Numbered from the stretch's first letter, positions 23,880 through 35,924 are shown. The stretch: DNA of 64,000 nucleotides from Patiria pectinifera (GCA_029964075.1 CM057129.1:18963430-19027429); one strand, 5' to 3'. Numbers and translations: made by a program. The notes: generated from the letters alone by a model not told the origin.

Positions 23880-24745
23880 TGCGGCCCGACCCAAGGGGCG
23901 GCGGGCGGCGACTTTTCAAACTGGCCGGCAACATTGAAGGGGCACTTGCTCAAATGGGCACCGTTCCCCGTCGGTACGGTGAACTTCAAGTGGAGGAAAA
24001 GAATGGTCCCGTTCATTTCGCTAGAAACCTATTAGACGAGGAACAAATGATGAATACGTTGTCCACCTTGCTCTTTGTGTTTCTTTTACCGTACCTAGTA
24101 GAGCTAGAGACCATTTTTATCGCGAGAGGGGCACTGTTGCTTTTGATGGCCAGTTCAGTGACCATTTTATTCGCGCCGAGCACTCTTATTTGGGGGGCCA
24201 GTTGTCCATCTTCATTACCAGCACATTTTCGCAAAAAAAGTGGTTCGGCCACCTTTCTATGCAAAACCTCATTGGCCGGAGGTTTTGTGCGTAAACCTTA
24301 TTAGTCAGATCAGCTGATCACACTCAATTGACTTCGGCAACTTGAACCGCAAGGCCCATCATAAAGAATAAGTTAACCGGACCATTTTTTTTCCGAGAGT
24401 GTGATTGTTGAGAACGGGGGACAATTTTAATGTTGCAAGCGGGGCACTAATTTGTGCTTTCGAGGCGCAGTTTTCCATCTTGAGAATTTATTGCGAGAGG
24501 AGCACTGTATTTTTTTTTTGATGGCCAATTTTCCATCTCGAGAGGTGCACAATTGTTTTCATCTCGAGAACCGGTGCACAATATATTAATGCGAGTGTTT
24601 TTGAGGGGCCCTGAGTATTTCGTTACAAGAGAGGGGACAATCTTATTTAGCGCGATCATGCGTGTGCGTTTGAGGGGCAGTTTCTTGTATTCATCTCGAG
24701 GGGGCACATTTATAACCGCCCTGCCCCCTCCCCCGGCCCGATCAT
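23880..24745. repeat. G-rich degenerate internal repeats
   Basis: Repeated approximations of GAGAGGGGCAC...TTTTGATGGCCA and ATCTCGAG occur throughout. The edges GGCCCGACCC...GGCGGGCGG and CCGCCCTGCCCC...GGCCCGATC are loosely inverse. The origin is unclear. Confidence 0.4.
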
Positions 24746-25019
24746 AATTCAGGCGGATATTTTTGAGCGTCAGAGGCACAAAGCAACTCAAACTGAAAGC
24801 CCTATTTCAGTTTTCGTAGACCTCCCGAAATGGTGAAATTGGTCTTTTTTAAATTTAAAAATAGAACACAGAATTTGGCATAATTATGTTAATACGGCGA
24901 GAGAAAAAAAATACAAATTTGTTGAAGAGCACACGTGGAGAGAGATAGGGCATGAATGAAGTTGGGCAATACACTGCACTCATAACGCTTTTGAAGAAAG
25001 ATGCATGAACACATGTACT

Positions 25020-25380
25020 TGTGAAGTGCCGTGGCGCTATGGCCTCGTGTTTCTGGAGCCTGGAACTGTGGAACATCTACGGGTGATTCTGCAGGTTATG
25101 GGTTCGATTCCAGCCCTCTGTGGGATTGTGGTGTGTGTGTCCTTGGCTATGGGTAAGGCAGTGTCACCCATTGCTACTTCTCCCAACCCAGGAGCAAATT
25201 GAGTGCATGATGGTTATATTGTGATTGATTTTAGCTGCTAGTTGCATCGAAATGGCTGCATCGAGCTGTATACTCCCGGTCCACTGCGAACGAGATTGTA
25301 TTTGGAAGTTGGCCCAATGTTCAGATGTATAGTGTAAAGCGCTTTGATCTTAAAAGCGCTATAAAAGTACCCGTAGTATA
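25020..25380 (+). repeat. SINE, ~360 bp, with LINE-like 3' tail
   Basis: A B-box-like TATGGGTTCGATTCCAGCCC sits near the 5' end and the unit ends GTAAAGCGCTTTGATC...GCGCTATAAAAG. The tail resembles the CR1/L2 3' end at 15187-15205. Confidence 0.7.
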
Positions 25381-26372
25381 AAGGTCTCCGTGCTATTTTC
25401 GAGTTTTATCCCAACTTAAATTTCTTTTCTAAATTGCTAAAAAAAAATTCTAGCAATTCAAAAGTTATTCAATAACTATTGAATGAGACATCGACAAAAA
25501 AAAATCCGTCTGTGGGATTGAATTATTCGGCCTCGTTGGCTGCCAGCTCGTGCGGAGGTCGCCATTTGCGGTGTCCGAACCTCAGACAGTGATTCTTTTT
25601 CCAACATAGGCCTACTCGACTCATGACGGAAAAAGCAAAATACATGTTTAATATTAAATGTCAGGTCAATTGTTAGACCTTTTTCAAATTCATTCAAAAA
25701 AGAGTAAAATGCGCTGCTTTATTTGTCCCACAACACAAAGAACCTGTTACACAAAGGGGGCATGTAGGACGAGTTTGAGTGCCTTTTCTTAATCTTGATC
25801 ATATCGATGCATGCAGCGCGCGCTCTAAATTACATAGCGCCCTCATACCGTCAGTTTCACATACGCGTTGTCAGAAGTATGGAAGTTCCCAAATCGGCGA
25901 AACTTTTTATTATTTCTTCTGCAGTTCAGCTTATTACGGCGTCGATGACATTGGGAACTCAGTGGCAGGTAGTCGAGACATCGTAAATCCCGAAATTGGG
26001 ATTCATAACCCGGAGGTAGGACGAAGAGTAGGTGAAAATTCGATTTCAAAATCGATTGCAAGCAAAAGCTCACAACACACGGTAGCTACGTAGTAGTATT
26101 GCGCAGTACCTACTGTACATGTGGTGAGGTCACGCACGGTACGGCCGTTTGTGTGTACATTGCTGTAGCCAGCGTAGCCGGAAGAGATTGCGGTGCCGCG
26201 CACCGTGTCGCGCTCCACTGTGCACCGGTGTATTGTTCGCCAGGCTGAGGCGGGTTATGCATGGGCACAGCCACATCAAACGACGTGGAAAAGTGTGGGC
26301 ACAGGCAAGATAGATCTAGACTCTGACTGATTTTTTTTGTCATTTGGTGGAGTTTGGGTCGGTGTTTCTGCG

Positions 26373-29300
26373 ATGGATTGCCCACACCTGGTGAACAGTG
26401 TTACAGCTGGGGTGTCCGCTATGCCGGTGACTAGAAAGTCTAACAATGGAGAGACACTTTCTAATTGGGTCTGTGCAGGTAAGCAGTGAGGTCAAAATAC
26501 TTAAAAGTAACTGTTAATTACACAGTTTTAATTACATACAGAATACAGTGCCACTTTTTCCCCCTTTTCTTCCAATTTAAATTTCAGACCCGACCGTTGA
26601 CAAGATTCTAATGCAAAATACTCTGGACGCTTGTTTGTAGTTTTAATCAAAAATACCACAAACTATTTCACTGCAAAAGTCAATTTTTGTGATCCGTTTG
26701 CAGTTTGCCCTGTGCTCTCATTTTTCTGCTAAGGATTCTTAAGTTGGATTAAATGTTAAGTGTGAGTTAACAAGGTGTTCATTTTTTTCTCTACTGAGCA
26801 GTTTGCAGGTCAAGCAAAAGCCCGTGGATGTGTCTCTCGTGTGGTACCATCACTTGTGGAAGGTATTACTCGACATCTGATTAAACCTGACTTGGACAAC
26901 CCCACTGAGACATTTTCTTGTTGGAGACGGGATCAATAACCTGGAAAATGTTTCTTGTAGTCCACACCCCTCCTTATTTGCTCAAACAGCTGGTGTCTTA
27001 ACATTAGGATACAAGGGGATTTTTAAATTAAATTGCAAGTTAAACTCAGTCCGTACGTCCAGTTTTGTTTTAGGACACCTGGGCATCGTCAGTGACATGG
27101 TGGTATACAAAACGTTGCCTTTTTTTTCTCCCAGAAAGGATGTTGCACCCTGACGCCCATTTTTTTCCATCAGATATTATCTCAATGAAGGTCAGTCATT
27201 GCCAAAATGTTAAAAAGACATGCATTTGGGACTGAGAAACATTTCCAATTTTGGTAGAAAATACTTTGAAAATGCACTCAACTCTCCATAGACTTTGTAC
27301 ACAACTGAAGAAGTGGCGTCTGGATACTACATTCTATCATTTTTTTGTGACAAAAAAGAAAAAAATACATTCAGTGTTTGTGTCTATATTTCATATTCAC
27401 CCTAGAGGGTTAAATACAAAGAAGTACCATTGTATCCAAACAGCCATACCAACATGATTACTTTCTCACAGATATACCTTACTAATTTTGCTCATATTTT
27501 ATTGCCTAGGTATGTCAACGGTCACTCCAAAAAGCATTTCGAAGAGTGCCAGCACAGTGTGTGCATCAGCTGTGACAATCTGAGTGTTTTCTGGTAATAA
27601 TTCCTTCTCATCAAAACCCTTTTAAAACACACTGTTAAGCGACACTGGCACAATGACACATTGGGTGCGTTCGAGTAGCTCCCCTGGATCGACTTTGGTA
27701 AAGGCAGACGGGTTAGCCACGACAGTGTTATTTGCGGCCGTAGTAAAGTGACACCTAACACTACGGATCGTGGCATGTTAACCAAGAAAACCAAATTTGC
27801 TTTGTATTTACATATGGTGCCATTTTACATAATGCCATCCTTAAATTGCTAAGTTAATTTGGAAATATTTGTTTCCTTATTTATCATTCTTTGTTTATTC
27901 CCAGTTATGAATGTGACGAGACTGCTGTGAATGACACGAAATCTGGAACGGTTCAGCAAGTGAGACAAATCTTACAAGATATAGCCAGGTGAGATTTAGT
28001 TGGAATGACCTATGACTTTGAGTCAGATATTTTTGGGGGAGGGCTGTGGCTTTGGCTTTCTACCATTAGCACACGCTGCTGAATAGCCATAGCCGTAGAG
28101 CATACTGTGCGTTTGTCATGGCTTGAGTCTGGTCCAATGCAATTTAGTCTGGCGCTTACTTTGTTTCTACATGCATTCCTAATGAATGAAGTCTAGGTAC
28201 CAGACTGAAATGAATTCTGAAAAAACAGTGTTATTTCAAATGAGAGTCTCTGGCTTTATGTAAACTTGGGCATCTTTTGTCTATGGTTATTGATGTTTAA
28301 TGTAATATGTCTTTCAGAAACCGAAGTAAGTCGTATATTAATATGCTGCTTAATTTATTTCCCCCATATGTAACACGAATAAATAAAAGTCTAGACAACT
28401 GTCTAAGTGAAACCTAATATTTTATAGGTATTGTCCTGAATTTTTTTTTTTTAATCTTTAATTTCAGTGCACAGTTTGACAACAAACGGCTAAAAAATAG
28501 TAAAGAAAACGTCACCGATAGCGACGAAGAAGGACCCCCCAAGAAGAAACTAGCCACTAACAATGTAAGTACACGGGAGACTTCTTGTGGTTTTCATGGT
28601 AATATATCCACCACAGAATGAGTTGGCATCGGCCGGTGATTACTTTGGTAGCCAAATGATTTGGACATGGCCTACCTTTGGCCTTGCATATATGACCAAC
28701 TCTGTAAAAAAGTGTCATTATATGGTAGGGATCACGCCTAAAGTCATGATGCCTCATGGCAGAGCACTGGAACAGCAATCCGGAGGTCGCAGGTTCAAGC
28801 CCCGCTCCAGTCAATTTCTTTGTTCAACATTAATATAACAAAATATTCAAGTTTAAGTTAACTTGGGGTTGAATAAATCTTGTATTATATGCTCTTTTTT
28901 TTCTCTGAGGTTGGACTATATTGGTCTTTTTTTTTAGGGAATTGTGTACAAGTAATGAAATATATTCCGTTTATTATTTTGAACATTTGCAGGTAAAATC
29001 GACCATTCCCGGCCTGAGGAATCTAGGAAACACATGTTTTATGAATGCAGTACTACAATCACTAAGGTAAGAAGAAATAAGTCCAACGAAACGTGTGATC
29101 CAATCAGTGCCTTCCCCCCCCCCCCCATGATATTCTGATCACTTACAGCTCAGCTAAATGTTTTACAATGAAAATGACGTGCGTGGAATAAGCCATTTGC
29201 GAACTAAATTCGAATAATATCTGGTACCCTGACTTGCTCGAATGCTTGGCACATTTTAAATTTTGAATTCTCCAGACCAAAGAGACTGTTGCTTTATCAC

Positions 29301-32300
29301 GTGATTGGGGAAAGTTTCTTAACAGTCATGGCATTACTGGACAACTACACTTTGAATGCCAGTTACTAATTTTCATTGTCTTTTTTTTTTAATTTTGCGT
29401 TTTGGCAGCGTAAAATATAACTTCAATTTGTTTTTCGTTTGTGGTTGTAAATTTGTCTCCCCAGCAACATACACCAGTTCTGCTGTTACTTCAAGGATCT
29501 CCCCGCGGTGGAGCTGAGAAACGGCAAGTCCGCAGGAAAGCGCATCTACAACACACGAAACCTCAAACACGACGACGTGTAAGTAGAGAACTTGCGCATT
29601 CGTGAACAATCGCACACTGGGCCGCTACGTGTAATTGATAGAGGGCGGTCTTTATTATTCCCATTTTGGATTATAAACAGCATTACTAAACATCGTTTAA
29701 GAAGAAGTAGTAGGTGCGTAGTATGTACACAGGTATTGGAGGGCCTCGGTCACTGCGCAGGTAATAGTCAAATCTGTTGCAAGCCAATGTGACCCATCAG
29801 GCCGGCGTTTATCTCCGGGTTCAGTGGCATGAAACGCCTGAGAATATTTCTGGTCCCCCTGGATGGGATGCCAGTCCATCGCAGGTTCCTCCCCAGCTAA
29901 TGCCGGTACCCATTTATAGTCCTGGATGGAGAGAGGCAAGTGGGGGTAAAATGGCTTGCCCAAGGACACAGCATATGGCCAACAGCTGGATTCAAACCCC
30001 TTACCCTCTGATCATGAGTCACGAACCCTAACCACGAGGCCACACTCCCCCAGTCACTGCGTTAACCAGTCCCACATGTCCAACTTGGAATGGACTATTT
30101 ATTTTCCCAAAAGTCACATTGCTGTGTTCGTTGTATGGCAACCTGCCATTTGATCTATGTTTTTTTCCAGGTCTTTGGTTGAAGAGGTGCGTAAGACACT
30201 ATGTGCCCTCTGGCAAGGCGGCCAGTCAGCGATCTCCCCAGACTCCCTGTTCTCAGTCATGTGGAAGATCTTCCCAAGATTCAGGTACGTAACCAGGAGA
30301 ATCACGTCCTGTATTTTTATCTTCCTGTTGTATTTATTTCTTTCTGGTAATGAAACTAAGGATCTCTCAAAAGTGCCCTATGCATTGTAGCCCGAAAGCC
30401 TGAAGAAACCTGCAGAGAGAAGACAATGAGAAGAAATTACAGTTCAAGAGGTGGGAGGAAAAGCCCAGAAGAATATTCTGGGGAAAACCCACGGAATCAG
30501 GTACGAACTGAAAACCCAATCCACATATTGGCCCTGGAGGGATTCGAACCCGAGTCACAGCGGTGGAAGGCGAGGAAAGTACCGCTACGCCAACCTGACA
30601 ACCTGACTGTTTAACCCATTAGTTCCCGTACCGCCCCTAACCGCCCTGCCTAATTCTCCCTATAATGCCCGAAATCGCCCGAGGACACTGTGGTTTTATG
30701 GGTTCATCGGTGAATAAATTCAATGCAATACAATGTGGCACTGGTGTTCATGGTTGAAGGCTGTTTCATACTTCATGCAAAACATTTGCAGCTAACTTTG
30801 AGGGTTGGGTATGCCAGGAGTAAATGTACACAGATACCCAGTCCTTCTGATTTGAGGCGTGCGATCGCACCCCCACACCATCGCACGCCTAAAAGCTTCC
30901 CGAAAAGTGTGAATAATTGCACGCCTGAATTTCCGTAGACCACAAAATCACACATCTAGAAAATCACACACCTAGAAAAACCACACGCCTGGAAAAATCC
31001 AGGTGTGCCTTTTTCCACACGCCTGTGATTTTCAAATCAGAAGGGCTGGTTACCAATGTTCAGCTGCATGTACACAACATGCCTATTATCAATTGACAGA
31101 GGTTACCAGCAGCAAGACGCCCATGAGTTCATGCGCTACCTACTGGACAGGCTGCACACAGAGCTCCAAGGTACCCTGTGGCCTGGCAACCCACGACGGC
31201 AGACCAACGGAACCAGTACTATCGTCACCTTCATGTTTGGCGGACTCTTACTGAGCCAAGTGCATTGTGTCGTGTGTGAGAGCTTCTACAAGAAGATCGA
31301 TCCATTCCTTGGTGAGATGGGTTTGGGTGGGGTTGGGTTGGGGTGGGGTGGGGTGGGTTGGGTTGGGTTGGGTTGGGTTGGGTTGGGTTGGGTTGGGTTG
31401 GGTTGGGTTGGGATGGGTTGGGTTGGGTTGGGTTGGGTTGGGATGGGTTGGGTTGGGTTGGGTTGGGTTGGGTTGGGATGGGTTTGGATGGGTTGGGTTG
31501 GGTTGAGTTGGGGTGGGTTGGGATGGGTGGGGTTGAGTTGGGATGGGTTGAGTTGGGTTGGGTTTGGGTGGGGTTGAGTTGGGATGGGTAGGGGTTGGTT
31601 GGGTTGGGTTTGGGTTGGGTTGAGTTGGGATGGGTTGGGATGGGTTGGGTTGAGTTGGGATGAGTTGGGATGGGTTAGGTTGGGGTGGGTTGGGTTGGGT
31701 TGGGTTGGGGTGGGTTAGGTTGGGGTGGGTAGGGTTTGGTTGGGTTGAGATGAGTTGGGTTGGATAAGGATGGAATGGGCTGGGTTGGGTTTGGGTGGGT
31801 TAGGTTGGGGTGGGATGGGTTGGAATGGGTTTGGTTTTGGTGGTTTGGTTTGGATTGTGATGGGGTGTGGTGGTTAGGGTGTGATAGGCTGCATATGGTT
31901 GGAATTGGTTGGGTTTGGGTTGGGCGGGTTGGATTGGGGTGGGGTGGCTTGGGTTGAGTTGGGGTGGGTTGAGCTAGATTGGGTTGGGTTGGAATGGGTT
32001 GGTTGGGTGGTTTGCATTGGGGTGGGCTCGGTTAGGTGTGGTTTGGTTCGGTTGGGTAAGGAACACGAGAGGAAGCTGTGCCGCCTAGCGACAGTATCCT
32101 GTATGAAGGATTATTTAGACCCTGCGTTATCATTATGATCAACATTTTAATCAGCAACTTGTTACATTTTTCTCCTCTTGTGCAGATGTATCGTTAGACA
32201 TCCCCCATCGGTTCAGGTCAAGAAGCAAGTCAAAAGACGGTTCCAGAGTATGTCAGATACAAGGTGAGAATTGGGTATTAAATACGGAGGGCATTCATTA

Positions 32301-35189
32301 AACTACTCAATGTAACTTGAAAACAGTATCTTGAAAATTTTTAGTGATACATGGACGAATGGAATATTTTCTTTAATCTGTTTTCAAACTGCTTGCCCCT
32401 TTCCCTGCCAGACTGTCTGCAGAGCTTCACGGAGGTGGAGGAGCTGGCCGAGTCGGAGCACTACATGTGCACAAACTGTCAGAAGAAACAGCCCTCCACA
32501 AAGAAGTTCTGGTTCCGCAAGTTGCCTAATGTAAGTAGGGCGAAACTCTGGAGGAAAGGTGGACACTGGCACCAGTCTGGCAGTGTTTTTGTGCAGGTTT
32601 TTTTGGGTTAAAAAAAAAACACCCACAATTTTAAATTTATTTATTCATTTATTTCTGGTAATGAAACCAAGGATTCCTCAAAAGTGCCCCAAGCACTGTA
32701 GCTCGCAAGCCTGAAGAAACCTGTAGAGAGACGACAAGGAGAAGAAATGACAGTTTTAGAGATGGGAGGAAACCTCAGAGGAATATTCTGGGGAAAACCC
32801 ACGGAATCAGGTAGGGACTGAAAACCCAATCCACGTGTGGACCAGGACAGGAATCGAACCCGTGCCACAGCGGTGGAAGGCGAGGACAGTAACAACAACG
32901 CCAACCTCATTTCAAAATTTGGGATTGTTTTCATTTTACCCCTGAAATTGTTAAAATTGTTTGCTTGTGTATACCATTTTCTATGTTTATAGACTTGGGC
33001 AAGTTAGAAAATGAACCCGACTACAACACTTCAAATTTTTTCCCCGCCTTCATTTATTCAGGTACTGTGCATGCACATAAAGCGTTTTCAGTGGACAGGG
33101 TTCTTACGCAGCAAGATCGACGTGTTTGTGCAGTTTCCGCTCAGGGGTCTGGATCTCAGACCGTACATACTCAAACCAGAGGCAAGTGTGCAATGTAACA
33201 GGAGATAGTCTGGCACCCTGCCATCAGAAGTAAATGCCCCCTCCTCCCTTCGTGGGCGGAGTTAGAATGGGGACGGTTTGGGTTGCTTACAGCCTCCTCA
33301 GCAGAGCAAGTGTTCTTTTTTAGTTTTGGATAAAATCCTTGTAAAATAACGTCTTACAATATTTCAAAATTTTGGTTCATTGTTTTAAACCTTTGGTCTC
33401 TTTAGGCCAAGTAAAAAGCAGAAATAGTTGCTAGTCCGGGCTTTTTGAAGAAAAGAAAAAGGAAGGAGGGCCCCTTTTTCCCCCACCAAACACGGCAAAT
33501 TTTCCAAGAATGGCGGATGGATTCTTAATTTTCTCGACTCTTTTGCTGAAACTTTTGTGGCCAAAGAAGCCGTCACCCTTTCTACCAGATTTTGAATTTG
33601 CATACAGAGTTCCAACTTTGCTAGAAACAAATAAAAAGCCAAATCTGTTGCAAATGTATGATTTATATAAGTTTACTTTTTTTTACTTGGTCTGACATGT
33701 TGGCTTCATCAGCCCCTGCATTTTTCTACTAATTAAGCAGCACCTCACTGCCTAGAATAACTGACGATACGAAACACCCGCTTGCTTCAAACCTTCTCAA
33801 AGCTAATGGTGGAATTTTGTTGTTTGATGCACAGGAATTACCGGACAGCGAGAGTACAGTATATGACCTCAAAGCTGTGGTTATTCATCAGGGATCTGGG
33901 TGAGTACTTGCTACGAGTGAACAGCGCCACCAAGTGTCAGGTGGTGTTCGGAACAGCGCCACCAAGTGTCAGATGGTGTTGAATCTCTCCCCTCCCCTAC
34001 AGGCTAATTCGGCGAACAAAATTAGAAGCCACTTTTGAGGCTGAACCACATAAGCGCTCATGTCGCTGGCATTCTTAAAAGACGAGGCGGGGGCGCATTT
34101 TGGTAACCCTATTGGTCGAAGGAGCCCGGAGTGCGTATGTACTACCTGAGCGCGACTCGCACTAGCCTGGTGCCACCTCAGAAAATGGCCGTCGCCCAAT
34201 TAGTCTGTAACAAATCACACCACACCCCATCCAGCTTTTATAAAAAAAATTCTGGCTGACAAATTCTGAGAACTATTTTTGAGAGGTGAACCCCAGCTCA
34301 CCCATTAAAAATTGTTTAATTTGTTTATGTCTAAAAAGTTTCACGGTAACGGGGGTCAAAGTGTCAATTGATAGGTGGAGGAAATGTACATCTTGAAAGC
34401 ACAGTAAATTTTACAGTTACCCCTTAGTATGTTAATCATGCCAAGTTGGAAAGCAAATGCTAGTTTTCTTTTCAGTTTCAAACCTGAGATTTATTATTAT
34501 ATAAATTAATTCGTTCTTTGCAGTGCTGGGTGTGGTCACTACGTTGCCTTTGCTAAGAATGACGGTGAGTAGAAGTAACATATTCTTGTTAGACATCTCG
34601 GTTTCATGAAGATATAAAGGTAGCCCATAAGCAAAGAACTTATTTTTATTGCCTGATTTCCATAGCACTACAAGAACAACCCATTTGTTCACATGAGGCC
34701 GACTTGCCAAAACAACCCCAAGGATAAATGTTAGTTCAAATAAGTTTTCTTGGATGCTTGAATATACGATGAGTAGGATTAAGTCAGTGAAAAAAAGGGC
34801 CCGTATTTTGCATGAAGTTGTCATGCGTTAACATTTTGAAATGGGGTAAGTTTTTAAGCTCGCTGGCTTATCACGTGTGCACTTCAAATTGAAAACAACG
34901 CCATCTGTTTTATTTTTCCGCACAGAATCCCGTTACAAAGCGCAGTGTATACAGGCCCTCACACTAACTTCCGATGTTTATCCTTTTAGGTCAGTGGTTC
35001 TGCTTCAACGACACTACCGTCTCCCCGGTCCACGAGTCGGTGGTGCTACGCAGCAAGGCGTACATCCTCTACTACAACCGTCGCAAGGCAACGCAAGACG
35101 ACTGTTTCCAGCTGGTCACCTCCTTGCAAGAGGAGCTGCGGTTGGAGTTGAACCAGCGGACCAGCGCCACCACGAGTACGGTAGCTTAG
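26373..35189 (+). CDS. USP3: Ubiquitin carboxyl-terminal hydrolase 3, complete, 15 coding exons, 522 aa
   Basis: Cysteine-type deubiquitinase; vertebrate USP3 removes ubiquitin from histones H2A/H2B in the DNA-damage response and S phase. Exons: 26373-26478, 26802-26862, 27510-27593, 27905-27988, 28468-28564, 28993-29066, 29465-29578, 30171-30284, 31100-31311, 32186-32263, 32412-32530, 33062-33181, 33835-33899, 34524-34564, 34990-35189 (TAG). They sum to 1569 nt in frame. The start MDCPHL matches the family. A ZnF-UBP domain (residues about 1-90) has C3, H5, C34/C37, C46/C49/C54, H61/H65/H71 and C84/C87. The USP core begins at GLRNLGNTC (nucleophile C159), then [11 protein letters not shown], zinc pairs C301/C304 and C361/C364, catalytic H448 in CGHYVAF and D464 in CFND. 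The zinc-finger loop is shorter than in human USP3. Human USP3 is about 520 aa. Confidence 0.97.
27180..27345. repeat. Dispersed repeat with inverted copy at 62190-62580
   Basis: GGGACTGAGAAACATTTCCAATTT, CATAGACTTTGTACACAACTGAAG and TGGCGTCTGGAT recur in reverse complement at 62195-62330. Confidence 0.6.
28728..28830 (+). repeat. tRNA-like SINE in USP3 intron 5
   Basis: GGCAGAGCACTGGAACAGCA and GGTCGCAGGTTCAAGCCCCG are pol III B-box-like. Cloverleaf stems are incomplete. Confidence 0.55.
29795..30055 (-). repeat. SINE-like repeat with tRNA-like end
   Basis: Contains GGATGGGATGCCAGTCCATC and, on the minus strand, TGGTTAGGGTTCGTGACTCA and GGGTTTGAATCCAGC, resembling tRNA A/B boxes. In USP3 intron 7. 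Confidence 0.6.
30388..30604 (-). repeat. GTTGGCGTAGCGGTA SINE, copy 1
   Basis: The minus strand starts GTCAGGTTGGCGTAGCGGTA and has GGGTTCGAATCCCTCC (B box). The body CCGTGGGTTTTCCCCAGAAT is shared with 32656 and 35925. Confidence 0.8.
30838..31049. mobile_element. CCAGYCCTTCTGATTTGA MITE, 212 bp
   Basis: The left end CCAGTCCTTCTGATTTGA is inverted at the right as TCAAATCAGAAGGGCTGG. The interior has tandem CACACGCCTAGAAAAA-like words. Its right edge is 51 bp before USP3 exon 9. Confidence 0.85.
31317..32056 (+). repeat. GGGTT pentanucleotide G-rich array (~740 bp)
   Basis: Almost pure (GGGTT)n at the start, with GGGAT, GGGGT and GAGTT variants increasing to the right. It begins within 6 nt of the 5' splice site of USP3 exon 9 (GTGAGATGGG), with the G-rich strand being the transcribed RNA strand. 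The runs fit the G-quadruplex consensus with 2-nt loops. Confidence 0.95.
32656..32905 (-). repeat. GTTGGCGTAGCGGTA SINE, copy 2
   Basis: Same body as copy 1 (GGAATATTCTGGGGAAAACC on plus) with GGGTTCGATTCCTGTCC on minus. In USP3 intron 11, 126 bp past exon 11. Confidence 0.8.
33182..33834 (+). other. GC-AG intron of USP3 (intron 12)
   Basis: Exon 12 ends KPE at CCAGAG and is followed by GCAAGT, the standard GC-type 5' splice site; the next exon opens after ACAG with GAATTACCG ([12 protein letters not shown]). No GT donor nearby keeps this frame and family match. The intron also carries an inverted-repeat element at 33402-33693. Confidence 0.85.
33402..33693. mobile_element. GGCCAAGTAAAAA MITE, copy A
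   Basis: TTAGGCCAAGTAAAAA at the left, TTTTTTTTACTTGGTCT at the right. The interior matches copy B in the opposite orientation (CTACCAGATTTTGAATTTGC). In the USP3 GC-AG intron. Confidence 0.75.
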
Positions 35190-35428
35190 CTCGGGGGTTG
35201 GGGGTTTGGGTTCTGTGTTTGTGTTCATTTGGATATGGTCATCTGCTTGTCATAGCTGCACCCTGAACTCGGAAACAAGTGCGAAACATACTTAGCGGCT
35301 GGTCAACTTGGGCCAAAAAGCTCTATCAGAGATGTGGTTTAGTCAATTTCAAGTCACTCACTTTTTCTGTCCAGATCTTTGGACTGTCTTCAGAAGAGTC
35401 AACAACTGTCCCTGTTATTTTCCCTGGA

Positions 35429-35434
35429 AATAAA
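35429..35434 (+). terminator. Candidate USP3 polyadenylation signal AATAAA
   Basis: Canonical hexamer 240 bp past the USP3 stop codon, the first good one downstream. Use as a cleavage signal is inferred. Confidence 0.5.
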
Positions 35435-35924
35435 AGATTACCCATGTTGGTTAGAAACTAACACGCTTTATTTCAGCAAGTGATTTAGACCGACTTGGAT
35501 GACCCGCAGCAAAGGGCCGTATGAAGACCATTCAAGAGAAACTACTTCAAGACACTCGGCTTTGTTTTTTTTATGGGACGCAAAGCCCCACGTATTCTCA
35601 GAGGTATATCTGTTCTGGTCGGATGTAGCCAGCGGTGTCCAACCATAAAAAAATTGCGAAAGTTAACTTTTGTCTCACTTGTACAACCAGAGATACCATA
35701 CTGCACAACTGCAAAAGTTTTTTGCACAATGTACATGTATGTTCTTCACAGTCGGCTTGTGTCGTCGTGGTTTTATTTGGAGATTTTGTAAAAAATAACT
35801 CTTGGTGCATCCCAGTCTCCGTTTCCCAGATTTGCAGCATTGCTTATGTTGCTAGCATTGTGCTTATTCTTAATTTTTAATTTGTTTTAACTGGGTAGCC
35901 CTTCAGTGGAATCCACTGATCTCC

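Larger units (their letters stand above)
23242..26372. promoter_or_regulatory. Divergent intergenic region between NCBP1 and USP3
   Basis: The two start codons face away from each other across 3.1 kb, which must hold both promoters. A TATATAAATA string lies at 23355-23364, about 115 bp upstream of the NCBP1 start. The middle contains a decayed G-rich internally repetitive stretch (23880-24745) and a SINE-like element (25020-25380). No confident initiator, CpG island or 5' UTR exon can be assigned by eye. Confidence 0.5.

Noticed and set aside
31056-31577. 173-aa open frame rich in Gly-Trp-Val
   Set aside because: Its first part is USP3 exon 9; the rest is the GGGTT intronic repeat, which has no stops in any frame.
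31317-32056. Interstitial telomere repeat
   Set aside because: The unit is GGGTT (5 bp), not TTAGGG; it grades into variants as a local expansion.
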